Positions 23,020 through 35,329 of a DNA stretch of 64,000 nucleotides are shown one piece after another. The DNA comes from Thalassia testudinum (Eukaryota; Streptophyta; Magnoliopsida; Alismatales; Hydrocharitaceae): positions 5,828,001 to 5,892,000 of the forward strand of contig JAZHRO010000022.1 in assembly GCA_037157565.1 (NCBI GenBank), given 5' to 3'. A program made the translations under genes and the position numbers. Below the pieces are notes generated by a model that saw only the letters and a list, made by a program, of their open reading frames with translations, made no database searches and was not told where the DNA came from. Every line of letters starts with the position of its first letter. Position 1 is the first letter of the stretch.

Positions 23020-23056
23020 CAATGAGGACATTGCATTAGATGGGCATGGGGAGGTG
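23020..23056 (+). promoter_or_regulatory. Internal G-rich tract with AATGAGGACATTG box (E)
   Basis: CAATGAGGACATTGC is followed by GGGCATGGGGAGGTGG, about 1.2 kb upstream of the terminal PPT. The pair recurs at the same place in A, B, C, H and K. Confidence 0.55.
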
Positions 23057-24230
23057 GATATTCATCTCTGAATTTATTCGTCAGCTCCGTAGATTTATTT
23101 TATTTTCTTTTATTAAAAAAAAATTATGGAATTAAGAAAGAGAACTTGGGTTTAAGTAAATTTTCAATCTTAGGAAATACTACATTATGATTTGAACATA
23201 AAGACCCTTCAGATCTTCAGACTTAATCAGCCTGCGTATCCATTAAAATGTGGATTTGTCTTTCGAGTCTTCACCATCTGGATTCTATTTTAATTGGAGT
23301 AAATAAGTTTGGGTGATAAGTACACGACTTATCAATCCACCCTCTGATTTGGAGGAACTTTAAGCATCTACACACTATCTTGTCACTAACTCGTTGTTCG
23401 ACGATTTTAATGGAAATTAGGTAGCTAATGAACCTTCTAGGGTGATATGGCTGGCAAGTTATCGTGGGTAACAGCCCATAGGTAGGTTGTCCAGAGCCCA
23501 GTCACTGGACCATTCTCTTTTTGCTACCTTTAGGTAAATCTTAGACCATGGAAGCCACCTACTTAGAAAAAAGGAGAAAAGAAAAAAAGAAATAAACCAC
23601 ACTTCGTCGGACGAGTATAGCTTGCAAGTTGTTGGTGGTAATAGCTCATCAACCAGTTGTTCAAAACCCAGCTCAATAAACGCACTAAAAATTCCCAAAA
23701 CACTTAGGAAGAAGCGGGGAAGTAGAATAAACTAGGGAGATATACACTGGATTCACCCTTATGTTGACCCCGTAAAAAATAAAAGTAGGGAGAAAGCTAC
23801 CGGTTGTAAAGATACACCTTTAGGCAGAATTTTCTTTTTAAGGTCACCTAGAGGCGTAAAAATCCGAAGTCCATTTTAACTGTCGGTCAACGAGTATATC
23901 ACATTCACAATAAGATGCTTAGAACTTAGGATTCTCATTAAATCTTGGGTGAGTTGAATGGCTGCAGAAAGCTACTCTTAAACCCTAAAACTTAAAAATC
24001 CAAAAAAATTAGAAAAGAGGAAAAAAGAGAAAAATAAAATTTTCTTTGAATAAGGTGAGGGCTTGAGGCGATCTGCATTTTGGCAGATACTCGGGCACTG
24101 TTGTGTCTTTGAAAGTTTAGATCCTAAGTAAACATTTTCTTAATGATTGAAAATAACTCATGCCCAAATAATCCAACCTGATTCTTTTATAAATAGCATA
24201 TAGTTTTTGCTAGGGACTAGCAAAAGATAG
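23057..24230 (+). other. Element E 3' untranslated block
   Basis: It contains the plus-strand version of the shared block: GATAAGT-N-ACTTATC near 23313-23332 and two copies of the motif GCTGGCAAGTT...GGTAACAGC...GTTGTCCAGAGCCC (about 23450-23500 and 23617-23672). No env-like frame is visible. Confidence 0.65.
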
Positions 24231-24241
24231 GCATGGGGGTA
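24231..24241 (+). promoter_or_regulatory. Element E polypurine tract
   Basis: GCATGGGGGTA abuts the 3' LTR and is preceded by AGCAAAAGATAG. Confidence 0.85.
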
Positions 24242-25940
24242 TGATGTAAACATGTTTACACTACTTAAGATATCTATTTACTCATGTTCTTAAGCATAGG
24301 ATTGCATGTATATTATAAATATTGCATAACATGCATCATCTTGCATTTAGGTTAGTTTGAATAAAATGGAGGTTAATTGTCTCCTTTTATGTTCATGGAC
24401 AGGTCAAAATTTTTATCGGGGTGTCAAATCGAAGATCCAATCGTACAGATGTGATCAGGGTGACGATTGGAGTTCAACGACTCCAAGATCACCCTAATTA
24501 GACATCTATAGCATCAGATAAAGACTGAGGAACCCTAGAAGATCAAAGGCCAAGATGGTGTCAATCCACATTTCAAACGATAAATCTGACCGTACGGATG
24601 GATTCAGATCAACGATCGCAACCTAACGGTGCGAAAATCGACTCAATCCGACAACCGTGGCACCATCTACATCATCCAGAAGACGGACGGCCAAGATGTT
24701 GCCATGTGGTGCCATCTCGATCGCCCAAACCAGCCCAGCTGATCGTGAAGACCACCGCACATTAGATCTAGACCGCACGATCGTGATCCAACGGCTGTGG
24801 GCAGCCGCACCTCAAGACATCCACGCAACCATCTCTCCTCTAAAGTGCAGCGGGTGAACACTCTTACGCGAGCGAGCGGCACGTGTTCGAATCGCGGCGA
24901 GCAGCTGCTGGGGTGCGGGAGAGCGGGCTCCGCAACTGCTCGATCGCAATCGAGCAGCTACGGGCGCTCAATCCATTTCACGCTGTATCACACGCCCGCG
25001 CGTGACGTGGGATCGCATGCAAGCGAGCGCGCAGAGGAGGCGGGCGGAGGGGCGAGATAAGCCGTCCGATCTCATGTCCGATCGGTAGTACGTGAACGCG
25101 CGTTACATGTGCGAGCAGGCGAGCGGGCGCACACGCTCCGCCACATGTCTCCCATGATGGGGCTTTAGTAACGGTTTTATCCGTCACTAAAGACCCCTTA
25201 TTTAATGTTTTGAGAGTTAAAAGACCAATTTGCCCTCATTCCTTACAACTATAAAAGGAGACCTCCACATGAAATTCTCATCCCTTCCTTCTCTTCTCTC
25301 CCTCTCCAAAGCTCAAGAGAAGCTTGTCCCACACCCGGGATGCTTCTCGCGAGATAAAGTCAAATTTTCGTCCCTCTTTCGGAAGTGGATCCCGTGACGA
25401 CAATGACGTGCTGCCCCGTTCCCGTTCTTCCCACTTCGTTCTCCTTCGTCCTGCTCCATGCTCCTTCATCCAGGCGTCGTCCCGGCCGGCTCATCCTCCA
25501 AGCGACTGTCGAGGAGGATACTCTCTCCCCATTCTTTTTGCTTCTTTCTAGAATAGATTTACTATTTTCTAGAGTAGATTTACTGATTTCTAGTGTAATC
25601 ATTTTCCCGCTTTCTAGTCGTAATGTTTAGTGTAACAAACAATCCTTCTGATAATGAATTCCATGTTCATTTTACACATCTTTTTAATTTTTGTTTGTAA
25701 TATTCTCTCTCTCTCTTATATTTAGTGTAAATAGATAGATAGTTTCTAGTCAATTAAATTACTTCGTGACAAATAAAATAAACGTGTGTTTTTAAATCAA
25801 ACGTTCGCCTCCCTGAGTTCGACCCGAGATTTCCATTCCGGTATAAATTTTATTTGTTGAACACGAGTTCTTCGCTTTCATACTACAACGGCAGGTTTTC
25901 AAAACCAAACACGTTAGCATAGCAACCCGTAGGTTCAACA
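24242..25940 (+). repeat. Element E 3' LTR
   Basis: About 1,699 bp, same ends and order as the 5' LTR. It has the tRNA-like stretch at 24843-24900, the inverted repeat TTTAGTAACGG / CCGTCACTAAA at 25164-25191, and TATA at 25249-25257. Many scattered substitutions and short indels separate it from the 5' copy, so E is not a fresh insertion. Confidence 0.92.
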
Positions 25941-25945
25941 CGACC

Positions 25946-26867
25946 TATGAATGGGGATGGGAAGATGGATGAATATTTGGTGTGACAGAGGTTTGCTACA
26001 CTAATAGGAACCTTGGGAGCTTGAGAACAAGCTCTAATGGAGCGTTGGTAGGCTTGCTAGAGCTTAGGAGTAGGTGGGAGTAGAGTAGGTAGGGATGGCT
26101 TGGAAGGGAGGGGGTGTAGGTCCTTTTATAGTGGACGAGAAGAGGCAAAAAGTAGGTATGAGACCATTAGTGACATCCAGGACCTCGCTGGAAATATTGC
26201 TGTTGGTAGCTCATGCCCATTGGCCCCTATAGCTAGCTTTGTTGGCATGCGATGAATTAGTGACGGCTGTAAGCGTCGCTATAGGTCCAGCCCATGCATA
26301 GTTGCCACTGCGCTCCCCTAGCTTTGCCGCGCGCACCGCACCCACGTGCTAGCATTGCGCTGTGCGTAGGCGCGCCTGCGTGCACCCGCAAATGCCGTGG
26401 CGTGTGCATGCGCATGGGCGGCTTGGGTTGCGTCACGTGGCACAGTCTAGGCCGTCCATCTTCTTCTTGTTGTAGGGGCTGCTACAAAGGTCGGATTGAG
26501 TCGATTTCGCACTGTTAGGCTACAATCGTCTCCTCAAATCCATCCGCATAGTTGGATTTGTCTTTTGAAGCTCCAAATTATGTCTCCTAGTCCCTTTGCT
26601 GTTGATCTTCCTTGGACTACATATAGTACTACGGGACTCCGATCGTCATTTTGATCAAATCTGTACGGTCAGATCGTTAATCCGAGGCTCCGAAATAAAT
26701 ATCCTTCTCTCTTAACTACAAAAAGGATGTAATTAACCTAAATTATGTACAACTACTCTAAATGCAGAATGATGCATACTATGCAATATTTATAACTTGA
26801 AATGCAAATCTAAGCCTAGGAACATGCATGAATAGGCATTTTACCCTCAATAAATGTGTTTACATCA
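25946..26867 (-). repeat. Element D 3' LTR, part 2 (U3 side)
   Basis: It continues from 18356 after E. The minus-strand TATA is CTATAAAAG at 26131-26123, with GCGAC-type inverted repeats near 26166-26200 and 26258-26285. It ends TTTACATCA at 26867. CGACC at 25941-25945 is the right copy of E's target duplication. Confidence 0.9.
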
Positions 26868-27674
26868 TACCCCCATGCCTATCTTTTGCTAGGCCCTAGC
26901 AAAATTAAACTATATGCTATGTATAAATGCAGATTTAGGATTAGATCGCTTAGGCCTAAGTCGTTTATTAACAATAGAAAATTTCAACTAAGGTCCTAAA
27001 CTACGAAAACTCAACAGTACCTGAGTGCCTACTAGAATGTAGACCGCCCAAGTCCTCGCCTTATTTGAAAAGAGAAGATGCATTTTTTTTATTATTTTTC
27101 TTCTTGTCCAATTTTTTTGTACTTTTGGAGTTTGAGAGTTCCGGGATAACTTTTTATGACTATCTGACTTGCCCAAGACTCGAAAAGGACTCTAAGTGCT
27201 AAGCATCATGTGAAAATAGTGAAAGACTCAGTAGGCGGCCATTAAAACGGACTTCAGGTTTCTACGACCCTAGGTGACCTTGCCTAGAGGTTTATCTTTT
27301 CGAATAGTAGCTTTTTCCCTACTTTTATTTATGGGGTAAACACAAGAGTGAACCCAGTGTATATCTCCCTGGTTTATTCTACTTCCCCGCTTCTTCCCTA
27401 AGTGTTTTGGGAATTATTGTGCATTTTTTTGTGAGCTGGGTTCTGAACAACTGGCCGATGAGCTGTTACCACTGACAACTTGCCAGCCATACTCGTGCGG
27501 TGAAGTATGGTTTTATTTATTTATTTTTTTCTCCTTTTTCTATTTTTTTCTTTATATATATATATATATTTTAAGTAGGTGCCTTTCCTGATCTAAGATT
27601 TACCTAAAGGTAGGACAATGAAAATGGTCTTGTGGTTGGGCTCTGGATAATCGGTCGATGAGCTGTTACCAAAA
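26868..27674 (-). other. Element D residual interior
   Basis: It begins with the PPT (plus strand TACCCCCATGCC) and keeps the first part of the shared 3' untranslated block, including one full and one partial GGCTCTGGA motif and an (AT)n run at 27553-27570. At 27666-27675 GTTACC is joined directly to AAAATGG, where other elements have several kb of interior and the PBS. The junction shares CC, so a deletion at short homology is likely. Confidence 0.8.
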
Positions 27675-29204
27675 TGGTCGGGCGAGTTTCGTGTGTTAGA
27701 AATCGGGGTTACAAGTAACCCGTTGTTGTACTTGCAAAACATGTCGATCAGATAAAATTTATACCGAAACTCTAAGGGAGTTCCAGGTCGAACACAAGAA
27801 GGCGATGTTTACTTTAAGTGAAAATCACACTTCGTTTTGTTTCTTTTTGGTATTTAAGGGTTTTGTTATTTTTTTGTATTTTTGTAAGAAGAAAACAAGC
27901 AAACGAATCACAAGATAGAGATGTGGAACAAATCTGATATATATTACTTCCAATGTCAATTATAATAAACTATGAAAGCATAAAAAGAGAGGGGGGTGAG
28001 AGGAAATCTCCCGAATCGGCTGTTCGGTGAGAAAACGACACCTAGCGGAAGCTCGAACAAAGGAGGTGAGGAGTGGGACGATGAAGGTGAGATGCAGGAG
28101 GGCGTCGGGTTGAGGAAAGCTTCGGCATGGCTTCGGAATGGAGGTGAGAAGATGGAGATGATCTGCTGCCGAAATGGATGTGGGAGGATTGCTCCAAGGC
28201 GACCTATGAATGGGGATGGGAAGATGGACAAATATTTGGTGGGGCAGAGGTTTGCTACACTAATAGGAGCCTTAGGAGCTTGAGAATAAGCTTTAATGGA
28301 GCGTTGGTAAGCTTGCTAGAGCTTAGGAGTAGGTGGGAGTAGAGTAGGTAGAGATGGCTTGGAAGGGAGGGGGTGTAGGTCCTTTTATAGTGGAGGAGAA
28401 GAGGTAAAAAATAGGTATGAGACCATTAGTGACATCTAGCCCGTCGCTGGAAACGTCACTGTAGGTAGCTCATGCCCGCTGGCACCAATAGTTGGCTTTG
28501 TTGGCTTGCGATGAATTAGCAATGGCTGTAAGTGTCGCTGGAAGTCCAGCTCATGCGTCGCTGTAGGTCCAGCCCATGCATAGTTGGTGCTGCGCTCCCC
28601 TGCCTTTGCCGCGCGCATGTGCACCCACGCGCTGGTGCTTCGTTGTGCGCATGGGTAGCCCCTACGTGCGCGTGCACACGTGCACGTGCTACTACGCAGG
28701 TGCGGTGGCATGTGCATGCGCATGGGCAGCCTAGGCTGTGCCACGTGGCGCAGTCTAGGCCATCCATCTTCTTGTTGTAGGGGCTACTACAGAGGTTTGA
28801 TTGAGTCGATTTTCACACTGTTAGGCTGCGATCATCGACCCAAATCCATCCGCGCAGTCGAATTTGTCATTTGAAGCTCTGAATTATGTCTCCTAGTCCC
28901 TTGGCCGTTGATCTTCCTCGGACTGCATATGGTGCTACGGGACTCCGATCGAGGCGATTTCAGAAGCGTTGGACTCTGAGCGTTGTCTTGATCTGATCCG
29001 TACGGTCGAATCGTCCATCCGAGGCTTCAAAATAAATATCCTTCTCTCCTAACCACAAAAGGGATGCAATTAACCTAAATTATATATAACTACTCTAAAT
29101 GCAGAATGATGCATGCTATGCAATATTTATAATATGAAATGTAAATCTAAGCCTAGGAACATGCATGAATAGGCATTTTACCCTCAATAAATGTGGTTAC
29201 ATCG
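27675..29204 (-). repeat. Element D 5' LTR
   Basis: About 1,530 bp, TGGTCGGGC to ACATCG (other copies end ACATCA). It includes the empty target site of E near 28195-28205. TATA on the minus strand is at 28390-28382. Opposed open frames at 28436-28874 are composition effects. Confidence 0.9.
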
Positions 29205-31386
29205 AACATGATCAACGAGTTTGTAGAGATCTTCATGAATGATTTCTCTATTTATGGGTCGTCATTTGACCTATGCCTTTCGTACCTTGATAAAGTCTTA
29301 ACCCGTTGCGAAGAGGCAAAGTTAGTGCTTAGCTAGGAGAAGAGCCACTTTATGGTTCAGCAGTGCATTGTTTTGGGGCATGTAGTTTCAGAGAGAGGAT
29401 TAGAGGTGGATACCGCCAAAATTGATTCCATCTCTAAGCCTCCATCGTCCACTAATGTTCGTCAAGTTAGATCTTTTCTTGGCCATTCTGGATTCTATAG
29501 GCGCTTCATTAGAGATTTTAGCAAAATCTCTAAGCCACTCTACAACTTGTTAGCGAAGGATGTTTCCTTCAATTTTTATGATAGATGTGGCGAGGCTTTC
29601 CAAGTCTTGAAGAAAGCCCTTATTACTGCGCCGATTCTCCAAGTACCAGATTGGGCCCTCTCATTTGAGCTAATGTGCGATACTTCTGATTTCACAGTGG
29701 GAGCGGACTTAGGTCAAAGGGTTGATGGCAAACCTCATGTTTTGCATTATGCTAGCAAGACCCTTACAGATCCTCAGCAAAACTACACGGTCACTGAAAA
29801 GGAACTTCTTGCTGTAGTATTTGCTTTGGAAAAGTTTCAGTCTTATTTATTGGGATCTAAGGTTGTGGTGTTCACCGATCATTCTACTTGAAAGCACCTT
29901 CTTGCAAAGAAGGACACCAAACCTCATTTGATTCGTTGGATTTTGCTACTCCAAGAGTTTGACTTGGAAATAAAAGATAAGAAAGGAGTTGAGAATGTGG
30001 TAGCAGATCATCTGTCTAGGATCCCTATTGAGACATCAACCCTGTTGGCGGTATCCAAGAGACTTTTCCTGATGAGTCTCTGATGGCCATGGAAACCAAA
30101 ATGCCTTGGTTCGCTGACATAGTGAACTATTTGGTCATGGGCATTACCTCCAATACTTGGGACAAGCAGAAGCGAGACAGGTTTCTTGTTGACGCTAAAT
30201 TTTATCACTGGATGGAACTCGACCTTTTTAGAATAGGCCCTGACCAGTTATTCTGCCGTTGCGTCCCTGATAAAGAATGGAGTGTTCTGAGTTTCTGTCA
30301 TGGCCTCCACTGTGGAGGGCATTTTAGTGGAAAAAAGACTGCCCATAAGGTTCTTTAGTCTGGCTTTTGGTGGCTCACATTATTTAGAGATGCACATACA
30401 TATGTGGGCACATGTCTACGTTGCCAGAAGATGGGAACCATTGGGAAAAGGGATGAGATGCCCCAGCAACCTATTCTCCCTGTTGAGATCTTTGATATTT
30501 GGGGCATCGACTTCATGGATCCTTTTCCTGTGTCCTTCGGATATGAGTACATCCTTGTGGCTGTAGACTATGTATCGAAATGGATAGAAGTCATACCCAC
30601 GTAGACCAATGACCATTCCGTGGTCTTGGATTTTGTTAGGGCTAATATCATTTCTCGATATGGGTGCCCAAGGACTATCATAAGTGATGGAGGACCACTC
30701 TTTAAGAATGTGGACTTCATAAGACTACTCCAAAATTTAGGAGTCAACCACATGATAGCACACCTTATCATCCCCAAACAAGTGGACAAGTTGGAGTGTC
30801 TAATAGGGAGATTAAACATATTTTAGAAAAAATTGTCAGGTCCGACCGTAAGGATTGGTCGAAAAAATTGAATGATGCTCTTTAGGCCTGCAAAACAGCT
30901 TATAAGACTCCCTTGGGTATGTCTCCTTTCTGTCTTATCTACGGAAAGGCATGCCACCTTCCCGTTGAAATTCAACACAAAGCTTATTGGGCTATTAAAA
31001 ACGTTAACTTAAATTTGGATAAAGTGGGAAAGGCATGCATGCTGGAGTTAAGTGAGCTTGAGGAGCTTCACAATGAAGCCTACGAAACCTCTCAAGCTTA
31101 CAAACAATGTACAAAGGACTTCCATGATAAGCACATCATTAGAAAGGCCTTTGAGCCCAACCAGTGGGTCTGGCTTTTCAATTCCAAACTTAAAGTGTTT
31201 CCTAGAAAGCTCAAGTCTCGCTATGATGGGCCGTATATTGTTATCAATGCCTTTCCTTATGAAGTAGTAGAAATTTGAAACCCTACTTCTGGTGCGAGCT
31301 TTAAGGTAAATGGCTATCGACTTAAACCATATGTTACTCTTTCAGATAGCCAAGTTTTGGATGCACTTCTACTTGAGGAGCCTTAG
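29205..31386 (+). pseudogene. Element C pol, part 2: RT end, RNase H, integrase
   Basis: RT resumes with the catalytic block reading FMNDF, so the first aspartate of DD is asparagine. Then come VLGHVVSERGLEVD, FLGHSGFYRRFI and the RNase H ([39 protein letters not shown]). The integrase has the zinc-binding part (SFCHGLHCGGHFS, CLRCQKMG) and the core WGIDFMDPF, IISDGG and [10 protein letters not shown], where glycine replaces the third catalytic residue, glutamate. Stops lie near 29333, 29889, 30357 and 30602, among others; frames shift near 30060 and near 30775. The protein ends about 31386. It cannot make active enzymes. Confidence 0.92.
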
Positions 31387-33002
31387 CTCCTCCTACTCTC
31401 CTCCTCAGGTGATATTCTTCTATGTCTGTCTTTTTCTAATGAGGACATTGTCATTCCTAGGCATAAGGGTGTATAACCTGAGGATGTTTATAGCATTTAT
31501 AAAAATTTGCATGCATTTAGCCACATTAGTAAAATAAAAATAAGAGAGAGAGAGAGAGAGAATCTCTTGTTTTCTTGAGTTAAATTGGTTAGTCCCTAGC
31601 AAGAAGATTTTTATCAAGGAGGTGCCATTAAAGATTTTCTTCTTAAATTATTTCTGAGTTTAGAATCCAGTACAGTTACTTCACTTGCATATAGACTAGG
31701 CAATGGATCTTTGTAGAAAACAAATAAGCATTTTTAGTCTACTAAACCCTTGGACAGTTAATAGGGTGTTAGGCAAACTATCTTCTATTAGATCCACCTA
31801 ATATTTGCGAGGAGAAAGAGAGAGACTACTAGTGCACTAAGTCTAGTGCAAGGACTCTTAAGTGCTGGATAATTAGATGATGATACCTCAGAGTTAGGCA
31901 TAGTTTTTGCTCTCTGTTACTATGTGCAAACATTGTGTGAATTTCTGAGAGTCACCAAATAAGGTAGATACACAGAGATTGAGTCCTAATAAAACTATGA
32001 CTATGGTGGATGGTTACGACCGTCCTTCATAAAGTCCTCACCTTAAGGAGGGTAATAGTGTCAAAGTTCAGAAATATGCTTATCCTATTCATTCCTTCCT
32101 AGTGCTGAGAGTAGGTACTTCCACCAAATAAGCCACACAATATCCTCTTGATCATCATTTTCCCCAATAATGCCTCATGACTAAAAGTTTGCATCATTTG
32201 TGTTAGTAAGTCCAAAAAAAAAAAAGAAGAGAAAAAAGCAACAAAAGAAAGAAATGAAAGAAACATTTATATTTAGAAAAACAAGAAAAATAAAAGAAAA
32301 AAAGAAGAGAGTTCAAGTTTATAGTTTTATCTTCATGTCATTTTTCATTATGTGTCGATGTTTTTGAGACAACAAAAACACTAATTGCGATCCACCAAAT
32401 GTGACCCATACTTACTTTTCAGTATTTCTGATTGCCTAAATACTGGCTGAGGACTTCTAATTTAGTTGTACGGTTATTAGGAATTTAATTGAAGTGTAAA
32501 TGCCATGTGAGGCCACCAAATATTGAGTACATTTACAAAATCTGGTAAGATATGTGATCTCAGAAAAAAAAGAAAAAGAAAAAGAAAAAGAAAAAGAAAA
32601 GAGAGAGTGAGTAAGTGAAGAGAGCAAAGTCTTTAGCCTCTCTCTAGGTTGACTCATTTGATAGTCGAGAGATTTACAGTCTACAATACTAGACTACATG
32701 TAGCACTAGATAAGTATGAGCCACAAAATATAAATCATTTCAACTCAGTGTCTCCTACCTAAGCCAAAAAGCTGGGGTAAAATTATAAATCATTTCCTAC
32801 TTTATCCCCGAGAGAAGTTGCCTAGCCTAATAGAACTTTTACCCAGGATAAAACACAAACTTTAAATGTAGGGTGGCTTTTCATGTTGATCCGTTACCCA
32901 GGCTACTATCACTTCACATTTGTCTGCATCTCTAAATTTTTGGAATAAGGAAAGAAGAAACCTTTGTTGCTTCCATCATCTTTCAGTTTTGCTAGGGACT
33001 AG
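31387..33002 (+). other. Element C 3' untranslated region
   Basis: It holds the box AATGAGGACATTG with a weak G-rich word (31438-31475), an (AG)n run at 31542-31562 and an A-rich (AAAAAG)n run at 32563-32608. The GGCTCTGGACAACC motif of the A/D/E/H/K group was not found. No env-like frame is visible. Confidence 0.6.
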
Positions 33003-33025
33003 CAAAACTTAGGCATTGTGGTATT
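33003..33025 (+). promoter_or_regulatory. Element C polypurine tract, eroded
   Basis: GCAAAACTTAGGCATTGTGG lies directly before the 3' LTR. The G run of other elements is interrupted by T. Confidence 0.6.
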
Positions 33026-34612
33026 TGATGAGTTCACAATAGTAAACTAATTTTTAGCCTAAGTTGGTTAATTCTTACATTTTAGAATGTACTAATATTT
33101 GTATTTGCTTACTAAATAAATGCATGCATTATAATTTAAGTTTGCATAATTTATTTTGTAGTATTAATAATTATCTGCATTTGTTTGATCATAGAATTCA
33201 AGGTCAGCCAAATTTGATTTTTAAGACGTCCAGAGCTTATTCTGGATGTCTGATGACGCTGACGGATTTCAAATGCACCCTATCCCTCTTTCTCACAAAA
33301 TTTCCTCTCCGCGTAGCACCGCCTCCAATGCCACCGCCTTACTACTACCGTTGGAGAAGGGTGGAGATCTCGGGAGAGAACAGATTGATAGAGGGAAAAT
33401 TGCAACAGAGAAACCACCTGTGGAAGATATATCATCCCCTCCCCCTGGCGGGGACCTGATCCATCCTCTCCACCGTGAAGCATCGTCTCCACCACGGAAC
33501 AAGAGAGCACCGTGGCCATTGCATACACTATGTCAACGGTGTGCACCGTGATCTGAGCCTACTCCTCCTTCACTTACCCTTGACCTCCTCCTGTGCACGG
33601 TGACAGTGTGCACTTCCTCCCCCCTTAGCCATCCATTGCCACTGCCAACGCCCTTCACCCCTCAACCTTGCACCCACCGCATGTGGCCCTCACCTAGCGC
33701 ACCAACCACAAGCCTCGCGCACACACAAGTCGTGAGTGCATGCCCGCTCGCACCTATGGCCTTCTTCTTCATCTTCTTCATCAACCAACAGCAGAGAACC
33801 CAACCTACATGTCTGCTTCTCCACACGCAGCCGGCTCCATGGATCTCCAATCTCCGCTCCATCGACGCCGTTGAACTCGCCTCGCCTTTATGAGGCCACC
33901 CACGTCCACGACTGCCGTCGTCGACCACTCGCACGACCGCCGACCGAACCCACCTCATCGACCAACCTCCTCTTAGACAAGAGACTTCCGACCACCATCC
34001 TTCATGCTACCAATCGCCTATGCGTCAGCCTCTCCATCGGCAACCTTCTCGTGCAACCACGTCTTCGGGCTTGTCCTCCATCTCCCCGTGCAGCAAAGGG
34101 GAGAACATCCCCTATTTCTCTACAGTAAAGGGCATATTACTATTTACATTACTATGCCATTGTTGGGATTCTTATTTTGAATATTATATTGGATTTATTA
34201 GTTGAATTTACAGCCAAGTCCCTTTAGTTTGCTCTAATTATTTGGCTTATCAAATTGCATGACTATCTTCCCCACATTTAATGGTGATATTATAGTTTAC
34301 ATTTGATGCAATTGAATACTTGGGTTAATTGATTTTATAGTGAGTGTTCTAGTGAAGGAGAATTTGCATGATTGGTCCATCTCTTTTCAGCAATTAGAGT
34401 TGATTGGTTATTTGATTCATCTATTAGTGTTCTCTTTCTTGCATTAGGATGAATGAATGAAATTTTTTTAAGTAAAGAAGATGGAAACTTATTGTGAGTT
34501 TATTTGGTTCGATCCTCCTTGTGGATATGATATTTTTACTGCGGTTTAAATTGAGATCTATTTTAATCTTTGATTGAGAGATTTTCTACCACGTGACTAC
34601 AATGACATATCA
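33026..34612 (+). repeat. Element C 3' LTR
   Basis: About 1,587 bp from TGATGAGTTC to GACATATCA, with ends like those of B. An inverted repeat, AGACGTCCAGA / TCTGGATGTCT, is at 33224-33251. The GC-rich middle (about 33300-34090) produces overlapping open frames on both strands that are not credible genes. The 5' partner is outside the window. Confidence 0.75.
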
Positions 34613-35280
34613 GTTTATTGCTATCATCTTCATAAATAAGTGAATTTCTCTCTATCAGTACCGACATGCTTGTTGCAATAATATAAGAAATTATAATAGG
34701 CAACTTTAATCACGGTAAATTTATTGCAAGGAGGCTCATGGTGATTTCACAACATATATATATAACTCAGATGATTTTCATTACTTTAGAATAGGTCATT
34801 GCAATCAAGTCTAGTTGAAAGCTTGTACAAGAATGATTAAAGCACAAATCTATCTAACAGAAAATTAATTCATGTGAGGATCTATGAAAGGTTTCGCATG
34901 CATCATTCAAAAGGAGGATAGCTACACTACTTAAGTAGAAAATAATGTAGATTAAAACTAGAAAGAACTATGAGCTACTTACCTAGCTAGTAGAAATCAA
35001 GACATTGGAGGTTGTCTCCAATGGCTTGTGAGTCCTTGAGGTAGTAGGAGGGAGAAAGAGGGTCGGCCAATGGTGCTTAGGCCAGCCCTTTAAGAGGTGG
35101 AGGAGAAGGTGATAGCGGTGGAACTCATGAAGTTGAGGTGGAATGGAGGTGGAGCTATACTAAATGGAGAACATCCAAGATCTCATGAATGGGTGCAAGT
35201 GGCCACCCAAGAGTCCTTTAAATAGACCCAAGGCAAGGCTCTCTAGAGAGCCTCCTAAACTGGTCGTCCAAGATGCAAGA

Positions 35281-35321
35281 GGTCTTCTTAGATCCACAAA
35301 AAGTGGATCTAAGAAAAGACC
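35281..35321. repeat. Inverted repeat in L
   Basis: CTTAGATCCAC and GTGGATCTAAG flank AAAAA. The outer arms GGTCTT and AAGACC extend the stem past a small bulge. Confidence 0.8.
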
Positions 35322-35329
35322 CTCCCTTG

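Larger units (their letters stand above)
18357..25940 (+). mobile_element. Element E: non-autonomous LTR retrotransposon with ORF-X
   Basis: This is a complete plus-strand element: 5' LTR 18357-20041, PBS 20045-20062, small basic ORF 21000-21158, ORF-X relic 21225-22971, internal G-rich box 23020-23056, 3' untranslated block, PPT 24231-24241 and 3' LTR 24242-25940. Flanks are TGACC and CGACC; the empty site exists in D's 5' LTR near 28195-28205 (AAGGCGACCTATG), which confirms the insertion point and shows the left copy changed later. No gag, protease, RT or integrase is present in 4.2 kb. Confidence 0.92.
17829..29204 (-). mobile_element. Element D: LTR pair with a collapsed interior, interrupted by E
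   Basis: Element D is two related LTRs in minus orientation: 3' LTR 17829-18356 plus 25946-26867, and 5' LTR 27675-29204. Only 807 bp lie between them. The interior keeps the PPT and part of the 3' untranslated block but lacks coding sequence and PBS, so it is a large internal deletion. Flanks are GACAT (17824-17828) and AACAT (29205-29209), a target duplication with one change, inside the RT of C. Confidence 0.85.
16538..34612 (+). mobile_element. Element C: decayed Athila-like retrotransposon, split by A and D
   Basis: The visible parts of this plus-strand element are the second half of protease and the first part of RT (16538-17828), the rest of RT, RNase H and integrase (29205-31386), a 3' untranslated region and a 3' LTR (33026-34612). 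Its 5' LTR, gag and protease start lie left of A, outside or lost. Removing D joins TCTGACAT to GATCAACGAG in the RT frame, which proves the split. The right flank is GTTTA (34613-34617); the other flank is not available. Confidence 0.85.

Noticed and set aside
33064..34205. Overlapping frames in C's 3' LTR
   Set aside because: They are on both strands of a GC-rich LTR with no recognisable domain.
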